Origin: Pyrrhosoma nymphula
Lineage: Eukaryota > Arthropoda > Insecta > Odonata > Coenagrionidae
Length of the DNA: 64,000 nucleotides
Assembly: GCA_963573305.1 (NCBI GenBank)
Contig: OY754330.1
Location: 4,278,001-4,342,000 of the forward strand
Direction of reading: 5' to 3'
Shown here: positions 45,926-57,756 of the stretch, piece after piece
How the letters are laid out: every line of letters begins with the position of its first letter
Position numbering within the stretch: the stretch's first letter is position 1
Position numbers and translations under genes: made by a program
Notes under the pieces: model-generated
The model's database searches: none
Told to the model about the DNA's origin: nothing
What the model saw: the letters and a program-made list of their open reading frames with translations, nothing else

Positions 45926-47025
45926 ACAACACAAATCTTTCCTGTGGTGAGTTCGTATATAAATCCTGTTCGGAAAAGAGGAGGAGTGGGTGTGGGAGTC
46001 ATAGGAAGTAGGATGAATAAGGTAAGGAGGCTAAGGATGAAGCATCGGGCTGAAGGTCGATGTGACAAAACATTTTCTGAGAGGCAAACAAACTATGCAG
46101 TATTGAGTGCTGGTAACTCAACAATAGTATTATGAAAATACAGTTTACTGAATATAATAGGTCTTAAATGAATTATCCATTCATGCCAATACTCTACTGG
46201 GGTCCCTTCAACCCTGGATTGCCTTTAATTGGGGTTTCTCCCACGTTGATTCATAATTGTGGGCAACCGCTTCGCTTGCACTCCGTATAGCGTCGTCAGT
46301 TCCTCAATGAGCTGCAGAAGATAACTCAACGACATAAACTTTCACAATTGCAAGATCATCGCCAGAGAAAATAAACATTTCCCTCGGCTGTTAAGATTGG
46401 CTATTGAAATAACAAAAAACGCAAGAGAATTTCAACAGGGAAGACGGATATCCTCTCTCCTCAACGTTCCAACGTCTTATATATTGTTAGTGCTGACGCC
46501 TGGTTTCCAATTAGTTTAATTTATAGAGATTTTTTTCCGCGACTTATTGATTTTAAAAACTTTTCCACCCAAGATATAACACAAGAATGCTCCTTAAATC
46601 CTGTTACAGATCCATCTCCTTTTCTATATCTGGTGCTAAACTTTGTACGTTTTTTCTGGCCATATTCAAGAATTGACAAAAAAGAAATCGATCCTCACTG
46701 AACATGAATATTGTGATGATATAAAATAACCAAATTGAGGTAATTTGGCAAAATGGTTATTAATTGAATGTTCAAATGCCACATTAGCTGGTGTTTCTAA
46801 ACCTATTCTGTCTCTCGAAATTTAAAATTTGAAGAAGTCACTCTTGCCTTCGCTCATTTTGAGTCAATCGTTAGATGTCTGACTAAAACCTGGTAATCAC
46901 TGCTTTGGGCGATGTCCGTTTCTGGGCCTACGTGTCCTTCCCCTTTTGCAGTGCTACAACATATTACTTCCCCATTGCGTCAAACTTCACTGCAGTAAGG
47001 GATTCTCGATTCAGAAGTGGTATGA
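45926..47025. other. No gene seen
   Basis: No recognisable frames; 45944-46135 is a short basic frame with no domain. Confidence 0.4.
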
Positions 47026-47265
47026 CCTGCCCATGAATTTTCCCGATTTGACTTCAGAGCGCGTCATCACCACCAACATCCCAAGATTGACTTCCTGCAG
47101 CCCTTTACCCTCCGCTCCCATCTCCGCATACCAATTCAACTTCTTTATTATTCTTTATTTTAACGTCCCTCATAATTTTTCTGATTTATTCGATCTTTCG
47201 TCTTCCTCGGTAACACTTGCCATTCATTTTTCCTTCCAATATCGTTTTCAGATGGCTGTCATGTC

Positions 47266-47268
47266 TTA
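47266..47268 (+). repeat. TTA target duplication, left
   Basis: TTA, matched at 47858-47860; reads TAA on the minus strand. Confidence 0.8.
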
Positions 47269-47857
47269 TACCTGTTGCTCGCGGTAAAAGTTTCGGTAAA
47301 ACGTTTTATAAAATCGACTAATTTTATAAAAATGAGCTTGCTAACGATAAAAAAGTTTTATAAAACCTAGTTTTATAAAACGTTTTACGGAATAGGACAG
47401 GTTCTATTTCCATAAAACCGTTTTATGCAACAACCAATGAGACGTTCCGCTCAAGGCGTTGATAATAATCTCGTAAGCCCTATATCTGGGTAAGCCGTAA
47501 TCTGGGAAGCCAAACAAGGAAAACTTAAACAAACATGGCTGGAAGTTCATTTGAAAGTGGAGACAGTATCCTTCTTGTTGTTAGAAGAATGCGTTAAAGA
47601 GCCTTATCACCGTTGAGTGTGATCAGAAAGTAAGTAAATAAACAATACATATAATTTTTAACCTAACAGTCATCCAAAAGAGAGTGCATTTATCACTTCA
47701 CGTGTTCGCAAAGCGTCTCATAGATGGCAGGACATTGCGGTTTTATGAATAGTTTTACCGTGAGCAAGCAAGTACTTTTTACGTACGATTCATAAAAATT
47801 TCAATACAAAATTTTATAAAACTCTTTAATGGAAAATTTTACCGCGAGCAACAGGCA
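47269..47857. mobile_element. 589-bp MITE, PIF/Harbinger-like, TTA target
   Basis: The ends are inverted repeats T(A/G)CCTGTTGCTCGCGGTAAAA (21 bp, one mismatch). The three-base TTA duplication is what PIF/Harbinger transposases make. The target is verified, because deletion of the element plus one TAA restores the LINE frame GHILRHDSHLKTI. Near the left end (47283-47400) are at least five TTTTATAAAA palindromes and GTAAAACGTTTTATAAAA phrases, with more near the right end (47820-47850). Subterminal repeats like this often bind transposase. There is no coding capacity. Confidence 0.9.
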
Positions 47858-47860
47858 TTA
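47858..47860 (+). repeat. TTA target duplication, right
   Basis: TTA, partner of 47266-47268. Confidence 0.8.
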
Positions 47861-48200
47861 GAATGTGTCCAACAAGTTTGCGTCTTTTACTTAAGAGGAG
47901 TTTCCATGAAAAATCTCTCTTCTACATTTCCTCCTTGGCTTTCTCTCCATCCATTCAGTCTACACCATTCTTCTGTAGCTCCACATTTACATTTCTTTTT
48001 AATCTTCTTTCTTCTGCTTCCATTATCGTCCTATCTTGACTGCCATTTGATGGCATGTCCCGAATACTTTGTTTAATTTAAATAACTTCCTTATTTCCCA
48101 GCTTGTTTCGTTGGCTTCTTCTAGTAGAATCCATTACTTGTTTGCTCTTATTTGCTCACTACACCTTTCTTGCTTCTCCGAGCAAAGGAAAAGTATGTAA

Positions 48201-49150
48201 TGCGAGATTCTGTGAAATGATTTCCGGACCGGGACAATATAGTCTGCGGGGGGTGAAATTTAAAATTCTCGAAACCATTTCGATCAAGCGTAATTTCGAT
48301 CACTTTTAACAGTACGCATTTGAAGCCCACGACTCATGTGTCCCTCTGAAATCATCTAGAAAAAACATCACGACCGCTAAAAGTGAATATTCTATCGTAA
48401 GACATAGGAATCGCACGATTTCTCGTACTCTCTTTCCTTCGAGTCCGATTTTACGATCGGCTAAATTTTCCCTCAAGATGTTTTATGCAATTTACTGTCA
48501 GAAGCAAGGTGGGATACTCAACTCAACCCATGGAAAAGATTCTAACTAGAAAAAAAAACAAAAATGCGTCATTGTCTCCTTTTTCACGTTAGTTCCTCGT
48601 GACTGAACGGTTACCGCGGATTCCCTACGCACGCGTTCAGCAGTCTTCGTAAGGTGTTGTGCTCGGGTGACTCTCAAAAGCTATTCACATGCTTCCTTCT
48701 TTGGATAACCAATAATATGAATTTTAATCATAATTTTTCGTATCGTTGGAATGTATGTCAAGGTATAACATACGAGAAAATTGCATAAAATATATTGTCA
48801 AAGAGAATGTCTCAGAGAAAATTGTGCCGTGGTTTCATTTAAGACACGCCGTTCCCTAAGACACGAGTGTAACAATAGCAAGTTCCGCCTCCTTTGAAAT
48901 CGGAATTACATTAACAGCAGCATCCCAAAACCCATAGAAAGAGTTAGCTTGTTAAACGTCATCGATGTAAAACGCATTAATATACATTTTTCCTCGTAAA
49001 TATCAGTTTTAACCATTCCTACCATCTTCGAGCACACGACTTGTATGAGGTAATTTATGTCCTGGCAAACAATTCGTATATTCGGGCAATATAGCGTGGA
49101 ATTTTACCATGATGAATAACTTGGATTAAGTGCAATTTTCCACTGATAGG
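48201..49150. other. No gene seen
   Basis: Frames at 48103-48330 overlap on both strands without motifs. Otherwise AT-rich. Confidence 0.4.
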
Positions 49151-49154
49151 CACA

Positions 49155-49218
49155 CTTTATTTCAGGTGAGAATAATGTAATACATCGAAACCCGGGTCGT
49201 ACAATAAAGTGTATTTAT
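49155..49218 (+). mobile_element. Small hairpin with GAAACCCGGGTCG core
   Basis: CACACTTTATT (left) pairs with AATAAAGTGT (right) around GGTGAGAATAATGTAATACA then TCGAAACCCGGGTCGTAC. The GAAACCCGGGTCGT phrase is identical to that in the element at 16847-17063, so this is a short, probably truncated relative. Confidence 0.5.
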
Positions 49219-49685
49219 GTATGTATTTTTATTTTGTAAGTATGGAAAATTGCTCCAAATCGCTCCATATCATTTTCGATGCCTTCACTGAAAATCAACA
49301 CAAAAATACGACGATCGCGGATGAGATGGACGTTTTTTTACCTCGCTTATTTATAACTTCAATTGTTTGTTTGTTGTTTGTTGGTGTGTCTGGATCTTTT
49401 GATCGAAATCTAACTCACTTCCCCAAGGTTCAATCGAGCTGAAATCTGGCACACTTACTTACTCTCGATGGCAATACAGGAATCATTCATTAAATTCACT
49501 AACTACCAAGTTAGTATATTAAAAATTAAATGGTTTACATTTAATACGGAAAAAAGTCTTTTACTACCAATAGATGGCGCTAATAGAAGTTTGATTTATA
49601 GTGAGAAGATATGCTAATAATTCAAATTTCAAAGAACCGTCGCACAATTAGTATAAAGACCAAAAATTAGAAAAAAAAATGTAAA
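49219..49685. other. No gene seen
   Basis: Frame 49209-49442 unrecognised. AT-rich. Confidence 0.4.
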
Positions 49686-49689
49686 AAAA

Positions 49690-49930
49690 TACTTTCTGTT
49701 TAAAAGCCACGCTTATATTCAAGTGTGTTAAAAAGTGAAAAAGACATTTTTTTCATCGCTCATAAAATAAAAGGGTGGGCGGTCTTTTTTCTTAATCAAC
49801 ATCCAACCCTTGTCCTTTATATCCTACCGATACTTTTCAAAAGCACCCACTTCTTATATTAGGAGAGTGGTGAAAACATTATTGCTTACTTTTCAGTAGT
49901 GTATAAAAGCGTGGTTTTTCTAAAAAGTAT
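49690..49930. mobile_element. Possible small TIR element
   Basis: Left AAAAGCCACGCTTATATTCA and right (inverted) AAAAACCACGCTTTTATACA share a diverged terminal repeat, both followed by a ...AAAGT stretch. No clear target duplication, so only tentative. Confidence 0.35.
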
Positions 49931-51250
49931 TTATTTTTTACATATTATCATTTCTCCTCAAGCGCACGCGTAACAATGATCCCTCTCTGCTTTGAAGTGA
50001 TCTGTCTAATTGTGCGCGGGGACTAAAACGAATGGACGTTAGTTAAGTGCACAGTTGTGCTGCAAATTGACAGCAGCGCAGTATAAAGAGTAGAGTAGAA
50101 AGCTCCCAAAGGGTACATCAGCAACAGAAAACAGTTATGTTTGTCCAAAAGTGACCCTGGAGAAACCTGGAAATTTATTTCATTTTTTTCCACTCGCTGG
50201 GTTCCCTTACTTATTTCTAGGACACACAAGAATGGAAATTCTTGGCACTCATGATACAGGACCAAGTACCACAGTGAGTGCACTCCGACTTCTTCTTCTC
50301 AAAAACGACGGATTACCGAAATCTTTGGTGCCTCTCGTGAGGAACGTGCGAGTAAAAAATGAACTACGACCACCTTCAGGCGTAATCAACTTATAACCCC
50401 ACATAATGCGGTGGGACGGGGAAACATGTTGCGCTTCTGTTAAACATGGTGAGGTGAACTATTTGAAGGGATGTCCTAGCTACCAAGGAATTCTACAGAA
50501 TGCTCAATTCTTGGGGATAAAATTCAAATATCTAAAAAAGCCTACCAAAACAGTCCTGGACAGTATTTCAAGGATATCCTTCCATTGCCATTAGATACCG
50601 AAGGCCTGAGGGAAAGGAAGAGAAGGTAACTTTTGTTAAACTTAAATCTACATGTGTTTCTACTTACTACCCTGCGATCCGCCACAGGTTAATATGTAGG
50701 TGCTGAACATATAGATATAACTATTACGTGTGGCAGGGAGTGTTTGGCGTGCCAGCCATGAAGAAGGGATGGAGTAGGGAAAAGGAATTGGAAGATGGAA
50801 AGGCGAAAAAAAATCATGTTTACGTAAAGTCTAAGAGCCGGTTGCACAATGCTGGTTAAGATCTTAGTTACGGTTAGAGTAACGGCTATACATTAGATAT
50901 TTATTCAAATCCTGACTACAGCTTTAACTAATCGATCGGCTAGCTCAATCTGCTTTTGTTGTAGTAATTATTGGTGCTTGTAAAGAATGAATTTTTGCAC
51001 CTATTATTTCAGTCAGCGAGTCTCTCTTGTTTTTTCACTTCTATCAGCTCTTGAGGTATAGTGAGAGGTAAAATAATATTCTCCGTGTCACCTAGAGACC
51101 CATTTTATCTAAATATTATAAGTAATGTAAGTTTAGCGTGAAGCTTTAGAGTCTTTAGCGGCTTACAACGTAGTCGCTCCGAGCGATACATCAAGCGATA
51201 TTGAGTGGATTCGTGTAATAGTCTGTATCATATGGCTCATTCCTCTTAAT
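49931..51250. other. No gene seen; possible LINE tail at 50650-50725
   Basis: Frames at 50023-50594 have no motif. At 50650-50725 the minus strand reads CCTGTGGCGGATCGCAGGGT then AGTAAGTAG...CATGTAGAT, weakly like the CR1-like 3' tails. GCCGGTTGCACAATGCTGG at 50836 may be a MITE end, but its partner was not found. Confidence 0.35.
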
Positions 51251-51254
51251 ACTA

Positions 51255-52152
51255 GGAAAATGTGACGAGAAGGTTAAAGAGCGATGTTGTTTTTCACTCG
51301 TGAGACCTCACTTGGAGTTTGCCGCTAGCATATGGGACCATAACGAAGTAGGACTAATCACAGAAATAGATCGGATACAACGGAGAGCAGCAAGATTTAT
51401 TAAAATTTGTTACGATAAACTTAGCAGTATTACCGAATTGTTAAAGGAATTAGGGTGGGAATCTCTAACTGATTGAAGGGAGAAATACAGGTTAAATCTT
51501 TTGCGCATGTTCGAAGCAGACAATTTTTTGCCGGAAGCTCAACATATTTTGCTAGAGCCAACGAACTACGGTAGAAACGATCACAGGAGTAAAAAGACCA
51601 CCTTTAGCAGTGTACTGCATGTTTGCATGTTCATTTACGTAGCACTCTCCCAGCTTCTGGATTGACTGCGCACTGTTCTCAATGTAAATTAAATTTTAAA
51701 ATGTCATTTTTTCCGCGTACAATAAGGGATCACAATAGTTGCGATAGATCAATTATATGAAACTCCCACCCTCAATAGTTAGAGTAGAATCTTCACTTGT
51801 GCTTAATAACACAACTTCATTACTAACACTTCACACCGGTCGATTTGTCCGGCATTATTTTATTTTGTTCTCTGCATGAAGTAGCATCTCGTAGTATTCA
51901 TAAATTAACAGTATGAGTAATATTAACCACTAGATGTGTGTATAGCAATGTTCTGCATGTTCATTTACGTATCAATCTCTCAGTTTTTAGTTTGACTTCG
52001 CACTGTTCTCCAGACTGCTTTTTGGTGTCTGCGGCCGGGGGAGCGTGCGAGGTTCTGACTTGTGCTGGGACGAGTGCTGCATGCCTGGTGTGGAATCAAC
52101 CCGTGCCACACACCCTCGTGGTGACTCGCACGGTACTTCGTAGATGTAACAT
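51255..52152 (+). pseudogene. CR1-like LINE 3' end: ORF2 C-terminus plus 3' UTR
   Basis: The plus strand reads DEKVKERCCFSLVRPHLEFA then ASIWDHNEVGLI, IDRIQRRAARFIKICYDKLS, LLKELGWESLTD, a TGA, then EKYRLNLLRMFEADNFLPEA and HILLEPTNYGRNDHRSKK to about 51600. The end motif FPRTIRDHNSCDRSI lies at 51703-51760, separated from the rest by about 100 bp. The same-family copy at 19 kb lacks that insert. The inserted piece (51608-51678) resembles the element's own 3' UTR (51948-52016). The 3' UTR ends CACGGTACTTCGTAGATGTA. It is 5'-truncated. Confidence 0.88.
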
Positions 52153-52309
52153 CCTTGCAATTGTCAATGCCAATGAGACGAAGATCTGATCATATTTCGC
52201 CCCATCACATTTCGCCGCGAGGAGAACACGGTGATGAGCGGTCGAGTTCGGAAACAAGCGAGTCTCGTTACCAAAACAGAATTGTTCTCCTCTCTCTTCT
52301 GGAGGAATG

Positions 52310-52645
52310 CGCGTGCTAAAGTCAAAGAGGGTCTTCCAGAGGAGGGGGAAGAGGAGGAGGAGGGAGGGAGGAGGTAAGAGGAGGAGGAGGGCCCCCTTCC
52401 AACTCCGAGAAGGGCCACGCTCTTTTCTCTCCCAGGCGTGTGACTAATCAGGTTTCGATCCGGCGCCCTCGGCAGGTGGTCCCTTTTTTGGGGCCCTCTC
52501 TCTCTCCCTCTCTCTCTTCCCAAGTGCGCGGCGCCGATCCTCTTTTCATTTCACACGGCGGGAACTCAAGGCACTACAACTACTCGCGTCACACCACCTT
52601 CCCCCCCAAACCTCTCCACCCCCTCCACCCCCTCCACACACATAT
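52310..52645. other. GC-rich block with CCACCCCCT repeats
   Basis: GGA-rich 52330-52390, CT-rich 52495-52520, C-run 52593-52600 and CCACCCCCT units at 52605-52640, the complement of the minisatellite at 5975-6020. CATATATTTATATATTC follows. No believable protein. Confidence 0.5.
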
Positions 52646-53860
52646 ATTTATATATTCTCTCCACAACTCCTTCTCCCCGCTGCTGGCACTATAATATACT
52701 ATTTATATTATGGCCTTCGGTCGCCATCTATGGGCGGATTCTTCGACTCCTCGCATCCCATCCAAACAAGAGACGCCTCCCCAAAATGAAATCCAAAGAA
52801 ATCACCCCTTTTGAGAATGTCCTTTAGCGTTGATACCCCTTCTTCTTTTTAAGCGTGTGTTCTCTCCCGCCGCGACAATAGTATCATGGAAGAAGACAAC
52901 CTTCTCCTCTCGAAGCGAATAAATCCTTCCGTCTTAGCACGCTCACGAGGTTTCCCACGCCCTCCTCTAGCCGTCGATTGTTTTGATTGTCATGGCAACT
53001 GCGGAAACGAAGACGCGGCGATGTAAACAGGGACTTCGGAACCATTTGCTCCGCTGCGATTTGGAAGTGGAACCGCTGAGAAAGAAAAAGTGAGTGCGCG
53101 GTTCACCACCTTCCAGTAGACATTTTGCCACATATTTGTGAATGATTATTTTCGAAGGCTTGCTCAAATAGATTATGTTCGTTTCTGAATATGTCAGTGC
53201 CTATATGTGAGTGAGTAACGATTAATGAGACGTTCATGTCCAGGTTTCACAAAACACATTTCAATATAAGTAATAAACGAATGAAAAATTCAAAGTAAAA
53301 AATAAATGGGAATTATTTCAGACCTCGTATTATCGCTCCACTTATTATTTATTATTACTTAAATATCAGAATCTCTTGCGTCATTGCTCTGGAACAACTA
53401 AATATCTTGTAATAGCTTTAAAACAACTGAGATTTGCAATCCACCAGTGGCAAAAGATTTTCTCTGGCGTATTTATTCAATTAATTTAGGAGCGATCCCA
53501 TTAAATAATTCATATTTATTAAGAAATGCGCCCAGAGACAGACTGACTCGTAGGAAGGAGACAATCTTCCAATTTCATTTTCGCTCTATCGCTCGCCTTT
53601 GTCAGCTCAGGTGCCACGAAAGCATTCATTTTTCCGGATTGTAAAAAGATATGACCGGGTCCAGTGTCAGTGGCATGCCGGTCTACCTTTGAGCTGGGCC
53701 ATTCCCATTCAGAAAGTTATTCTGAAGATGAGTCCTAATCTCCATAAATTTCATCGTCCATCTTGATGTACGTTCACGCCATAATGGTGCGCTGCAATGC
53801 ACTCGTTAGACTACGAGAGCGATGCCGCGCCGGAGGTCGTGGGTGGCGAAGAGGAAACAA
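52646..53860. other. No gene seen
   Basis: 52840-53060 is moderately CpG-rich with GTCATGGCAAC at 52989, which resembles half of an X-box, but alone it is weak. Frames at 52967-53167 and 53447-53644 are unrecognised. Confidence 0.35.
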
Positions 53861-54360
53861 AAAACTGTCACTTTCCGTCTCTGGGAGGGGGTTGACGGGG
53901 GGGGGGTTGACAAAGGCAAGAGGATGACGAGTGGGGCTCAAGGGGCAACAGACGTCGAGTCGCGACGAATCTCGTGAACTTTGAACACCTGGGGGGCTAT
54001 TCTGTATGCTCTCGGAATTTCCGAGCCTCGAAAGTGACGACATTTTGACGTCACAGCCTCTAAAATTTCAAATAGGGTCATTCAAACGTTGAGATTTTTT
54101 CGGGGGAAGTGACGTCACATCCACGGATTTTCCGAGGTATGGCCATGAAGAGTCCTTGCTGAATAAGGCCCCTGAAAGCGAATGGGTTCACGACGGACGG
54201 ACGGACGGTGAGTCGGACGAGTGAAAACGGCGTCCCGCGTGACTTCCGACCGAAGTATGTCCGAAACACCGAGTTTGTTTTGACGCTGTTTCCAAACGAA
54301 TTAGCAGATTGCGCATCAGCGATACATCCTACCCCTGCGGGCCTCCTCAAGGGTGTTTGT
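53861..54360. other. CpG-rich block
   Basis: CpG-dense with G9 (53898-53906) and GGAC repeats (54193-54210). Two GTGACGTCAC-like phrases occur: TTTTGACGTCACAG at about 54042 and AAGTGACGTCACATC at about 54107, CRE-like palindromes TGACGTCA about 65 bp apart. Minus-strand frames at 53774-54350 have no domain. It is the best candidate for a regulatory site cluster in the window, though without a gene beside it. Confidence 0.45.
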
Positions 54361-55495
54361 GAGGGTTCGTTAGGACACGAGTCATGAAAAAGGGATGGAA
54401 TTGGAAAAAAAAATTGGATGAAGGGAAGAACGCGTGTGGTTCGTAAATGAATGAAATTGAGAAGAAATGGTTAAAGAGATGAGAAGTGTACGAAAAAGTA
54501 TTCTCTCAAATGAGCTCTCTTGTCATTATTATTTCAATCAATTTTTCTCATCGCTCTATCATTGAGCATTCTCTAGTTTCATTTCAACCCAAAAGAAATA
54601 TTCCTTGTTATTGTTTTAAGCCGCTAAAGTTAAAGACTTTTATTTTAAATGTAGCGAGTTCACTGACGATAATGTTTGTGCTAGCATGTTCACCTGATTA
54701 GATAAAATTTGAGTCGATGGATAGCATTATAATGCTATCAGAGTTGTAGGAGTTGTACTGACAGAGATATGAGAGGGAAGTGGGAGGGAAATGGTCAGAA
54801 ATGAACCAAGAACTTTGCGGGGAGTAGCAGGGAATTGCTACAGCATTATCGTCAAATGGCATTCATTCGAACTTTCAGGAGTTGGAATAGATAATCAATA
54901 GTACATAGCACAATCCGTGTTGCTTCTAGTCAGTTTGCAATGACTAGCTTCTATGCAAGTTTAGCTTCTATGCAAGTAAGGAGTAGAGGAATAAGATTGG
55001 AAATGTAGTCTCTATAGGAATCAGCCATGGATTGAACCAGTACATATTGTAGCGAACTACTCTTCTGAGTCAAATACAATGCGTGAATGTAGCAGAAGAA
55101 CTATGAGTTTGCAATGATAGGGTATTATGGAAGAAATCATTAAATCCTTACCATTTTCCCAGGTCTGACAAAGATAACTGAACTTCTTCGACTGTCAGCC
55201 GCGAAAGGGGTCGGTATAATTGGAATGTGCTTAGGTGGATAAAATTTCTATATTCAGTTGGATTTCTAGCTTCTTAGCGACTCAGTACTATATTTCTTAA
55301 TAGCTGTACGTTGATTTTTAGCTTCGTAGATGGTGGTAAAAACCATAGGAATCAGATAAAACTCTTATGTTATTCTTCTTATGGAGGAGATTCAACAGAT
55401 TTTAAAAACCTGTTATTCTCATAAAAATTCCATGATTTCTCACGGGTGTGACATCTAGAACTCTCTGAGAAGAAGGGAGCTCGTCGTACACTATA
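54361..55495. other. No gene seen; 19-bp tandem duplication
   Basis: TAGCTTCTATGCAAGT occurs twice back to back at 54944-54977. Otherwise nothing was recognised. Confidence 0.4.
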
Positions 55496-55499
55496 AAGA

Positions 55500-56170
55500 T
55501 TCCCCTCACCGAATATCACTTCTGAAGGACGCGGTTGTCTCTGCGTCCTCCTCCTCGCTTGCCGCCGTCGTCGGCCCATTTGATGACCTCTCCCTCCCTC
55601 TCAATCTCCTAGGGCTCCATTTTGAAATACGGCCGCCGGGACGGACCGACCCGTTCCTTCGTCGCTCGAACGAAGCGTTAATGTTGTCGCTGCTTTTTCT
55701 TCTTGGCTCGCCGAGAAATGGAGAGAGAGGTAATGGCACTGTGCGACGGCGGAGAATGGTTTATCCTTCGTTGGGGGGGACATTTAATGGCACGGGGAGG
55801 CAGTTACCAAGAAAGAGAGTTCCACCCTTCCTTCTTCATCTTCTTCCCTGCCGAAGAGTCCTCCCAACCCCCCCCCCCCCCCCTCAGCTCCCCCACCCCT
55901 GTTGTCCGAGAGCACTAAACCCCAACTCCACCCTCTCCATCACTGATCTTCGCTCGCACGCAGAGGAGAGCGGAATACATATTTATTATTATTTTTCCCC
56001 CATTCATTTCTTTACTAGCGCGTCGATGTCGTCTTCCGAGGGCCCGTCTAGAGGAGAAGACGTCGGCGGCTGCACATTGAAGGGTTAGGGAAGGAAGGGT
56101 GACCGGGGGCAAGGTGGCCCGCCCCTCGGGACACCGGGGCGGGAGGAGAGTGAGAAAAGACCGAACGACC
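55500..56170. other. GC/CpG-rich block with C16 run
   Basis: CpG-dense 55530-55680, C16 at 55868-55883, then a GC-rich end with CGGGGCGGGAGG near 56135. Overlapping frames up to 135 residues have no domain. Confidence 0.5.
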
Positions 56171-57135
56171 GAAATTTAAACGAAAATACAATGCCTAAAA
56201 ATATAAGTTACAAGAATTTGAAAGGTCTTCTTTTTTAAAAACGTTCTCAAACTGTAAAAAGAAAAAACGTTTCAAAAATATCGCAAGAGCTCGACCGCGG
56301 CTTCAAAAACCAAATGCCTCTTAAATTGGTCCCTCTGCTTGCCGAAACGTTCCAATCACTAAGTTATGACCCACTGTGTCTAATGGCGAAACCAAAAGTG
56401 AAAATCTAGGAGCAAATAACTCTGGAAAAAAATACATTGGCTTTCATCGCACCATTCAGATAGAGGGAGAGGATTTAAGTCACATGGAAAAATGTGTTTT
56501 CGAATTCAAATGTAAGTAAGTTTGGGACAGCGGAGATGGAGAGTGGCGAATAGTCACCCAAAACTACGAAAGACTTTTCAAAACTCTCCAAGGTTTTGTA
56601 ATTTTAAGTCTCAAGGTGTTTGTGAATGTTTTATGCATTCAAAAACAGTTGTAGAAGCGTACGTCTTCCACTGTGTAATTAAGTGCACTAGAAACATAAT
56701 TAGCAGCAATTAAGGACTGCCACCACTTAAGTCACTACCTTAGGATAGGTGATTAAAACCCTTCATTTCCATGGCATTCATTTCCCAATAGAAATAGTTA
56801 AGTACTCATGAGTATATCGGGAATAGTTGAAATGATTAATCAATTACTCACTCCAGATAATTTCATCGGAGAATAGAGACGATATGAAGGACTACACAGT
56901 ATAGATCTTATCCAATAAAACACCCAGAGCGTAGATTAGTATTCTTTTGGTACAGATCTTATGACTCATCCAACTATGACTCAAAGAGAACATTGAAACG
57001 TATCTTGCTAAAAGAATAAGTCAAAGAATCACTGATTTTATGGACTTATGCTTAAAAATGTATTCCAACCAATAGGATTCCACATTCCGAGGCAAAGTCA
57101 AAGGAGCGGAGACAACTGACGACCAGCAGCAACGA
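56171..57135. other. No gene seen
   Basis: AT-rich; frame 56522-56713 unrecognised. Confidence 0.4.
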
Positions 57136-57139
57136 TTTC

Positions 57140-57400
57140 CATCTACATCTACGAAGTGCCGTGCAAGCCACTACTAGGGTGTGTGGCACGGGGTGATTCC
57201 ACACTAGGTATGCAGCACTCGTGCCACGCTAGTCGTAGACCAAAAAGTAGTCGGGAGAACAGTTCGCAGTCCAACCAGAAACTGGGAGAGTGATACATGA
57301 ATGAACATGAAAACATGCAGTACAATGCTTAAAGACACATCTAGTGGTTAATGTTACTAATACTATTGATTTATGAATGCGATAAGTCCGAACGATATGT
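57140..57400 (-). mobile_element. CR1-like LINE 3' UTR fragment
   Basis: Read on the minus strand it matches 51885-52152: ATTAACCACTAGATGTGT, CATGTTCATTCATGTATCAC, TCTCCCAGTTTCTGGTTGGA, GACGAGTGCTGCATxCCT-like sequence, CGTGCCACACACCCTAGTAG and CTTCGTAGATGTAGATGG. It has no ORF part, so it is a very short insertion. The 102-residue minus frame here is UTR sequence. Confidence 0.8.
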
Positions 57401-57421
57401 CCGTGCGCGTATTTGCTCTGC

Positions 57422-57506
57422 AGGGAATTTAATGGTAACTTTAACAAACCACACGACAACCAGACCACACTTTGTGCGTAGTTTGTAAAAGTTACCATTA
57501 AATTCC
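57422..57506. repeat. Short hairpin, 27-bp arms
   Basis: GGGAATTTAATGGTAACTTT at 57422 and its complement AAAGTTACCATTAAATTCCC at 57487-57506, with a loop of about 30 nt. Too short to classify; it could be a MITE core or a reversed duplication. Confidence 0.7.
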
Positions 57507-57754
57507 CTTTGTAATGAAATACCACAAAGTTTAACAAGAACCTGTTTTATTACTTGCTGTGAGATACAGTTGCTATTGGAGACAAAAATATGGAGAGAAG
57601 GAAACGCCCGAATTACCCCAGCGTACAATTCATCAAAATTCTCTCAATTGATTAATTCCACGATTGATAGACCCCAGCCCTCCAGGGAACCCCTACTATC
57701 TCCATTATGTTCAAATTAGTTACATCTCACAAGTGTAGCCTATCCATCTGGACC

Positions 57755-57756
57755 TA
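57755..57756 (+). repeat. TA target duplication, left
   Basis: TA before the TIR, matched at 58871-58872. Confidence 0.7.

Larger units (their letters stand above)
47030..48200 (-). pseudogene. RTE-like LINE C-terminal relic, split by a MITE
   Basis: The minus strand upstream of the MITE reads IMEAEERRLKRNVNVELQKN (about 48020) and WKLLLSKRRKLVGHIL (about 47910-47862). Downstream it continues RHDSHLKTILEGKMNGKCYR, then GRRKI and IRKIMRDVKIKNNKEV (47265-47150). This is the GHILRH...ILEGKxxGxxxRGRxKxxxI ending of LINE ORF2 proteins. GHIL and RHDSH join in frame when the MITE and one TAA are removed, so the MITE landed in this copy. Several stops show it was already dead or decayed later. The 5' limit is approximate. 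Confidence 0.8.

Noticed and set aside
52985..53000. X-box (RFX) site GTCATGGCAAC
   Set aside because: Only one half matches well and such half-sites are common by chance.
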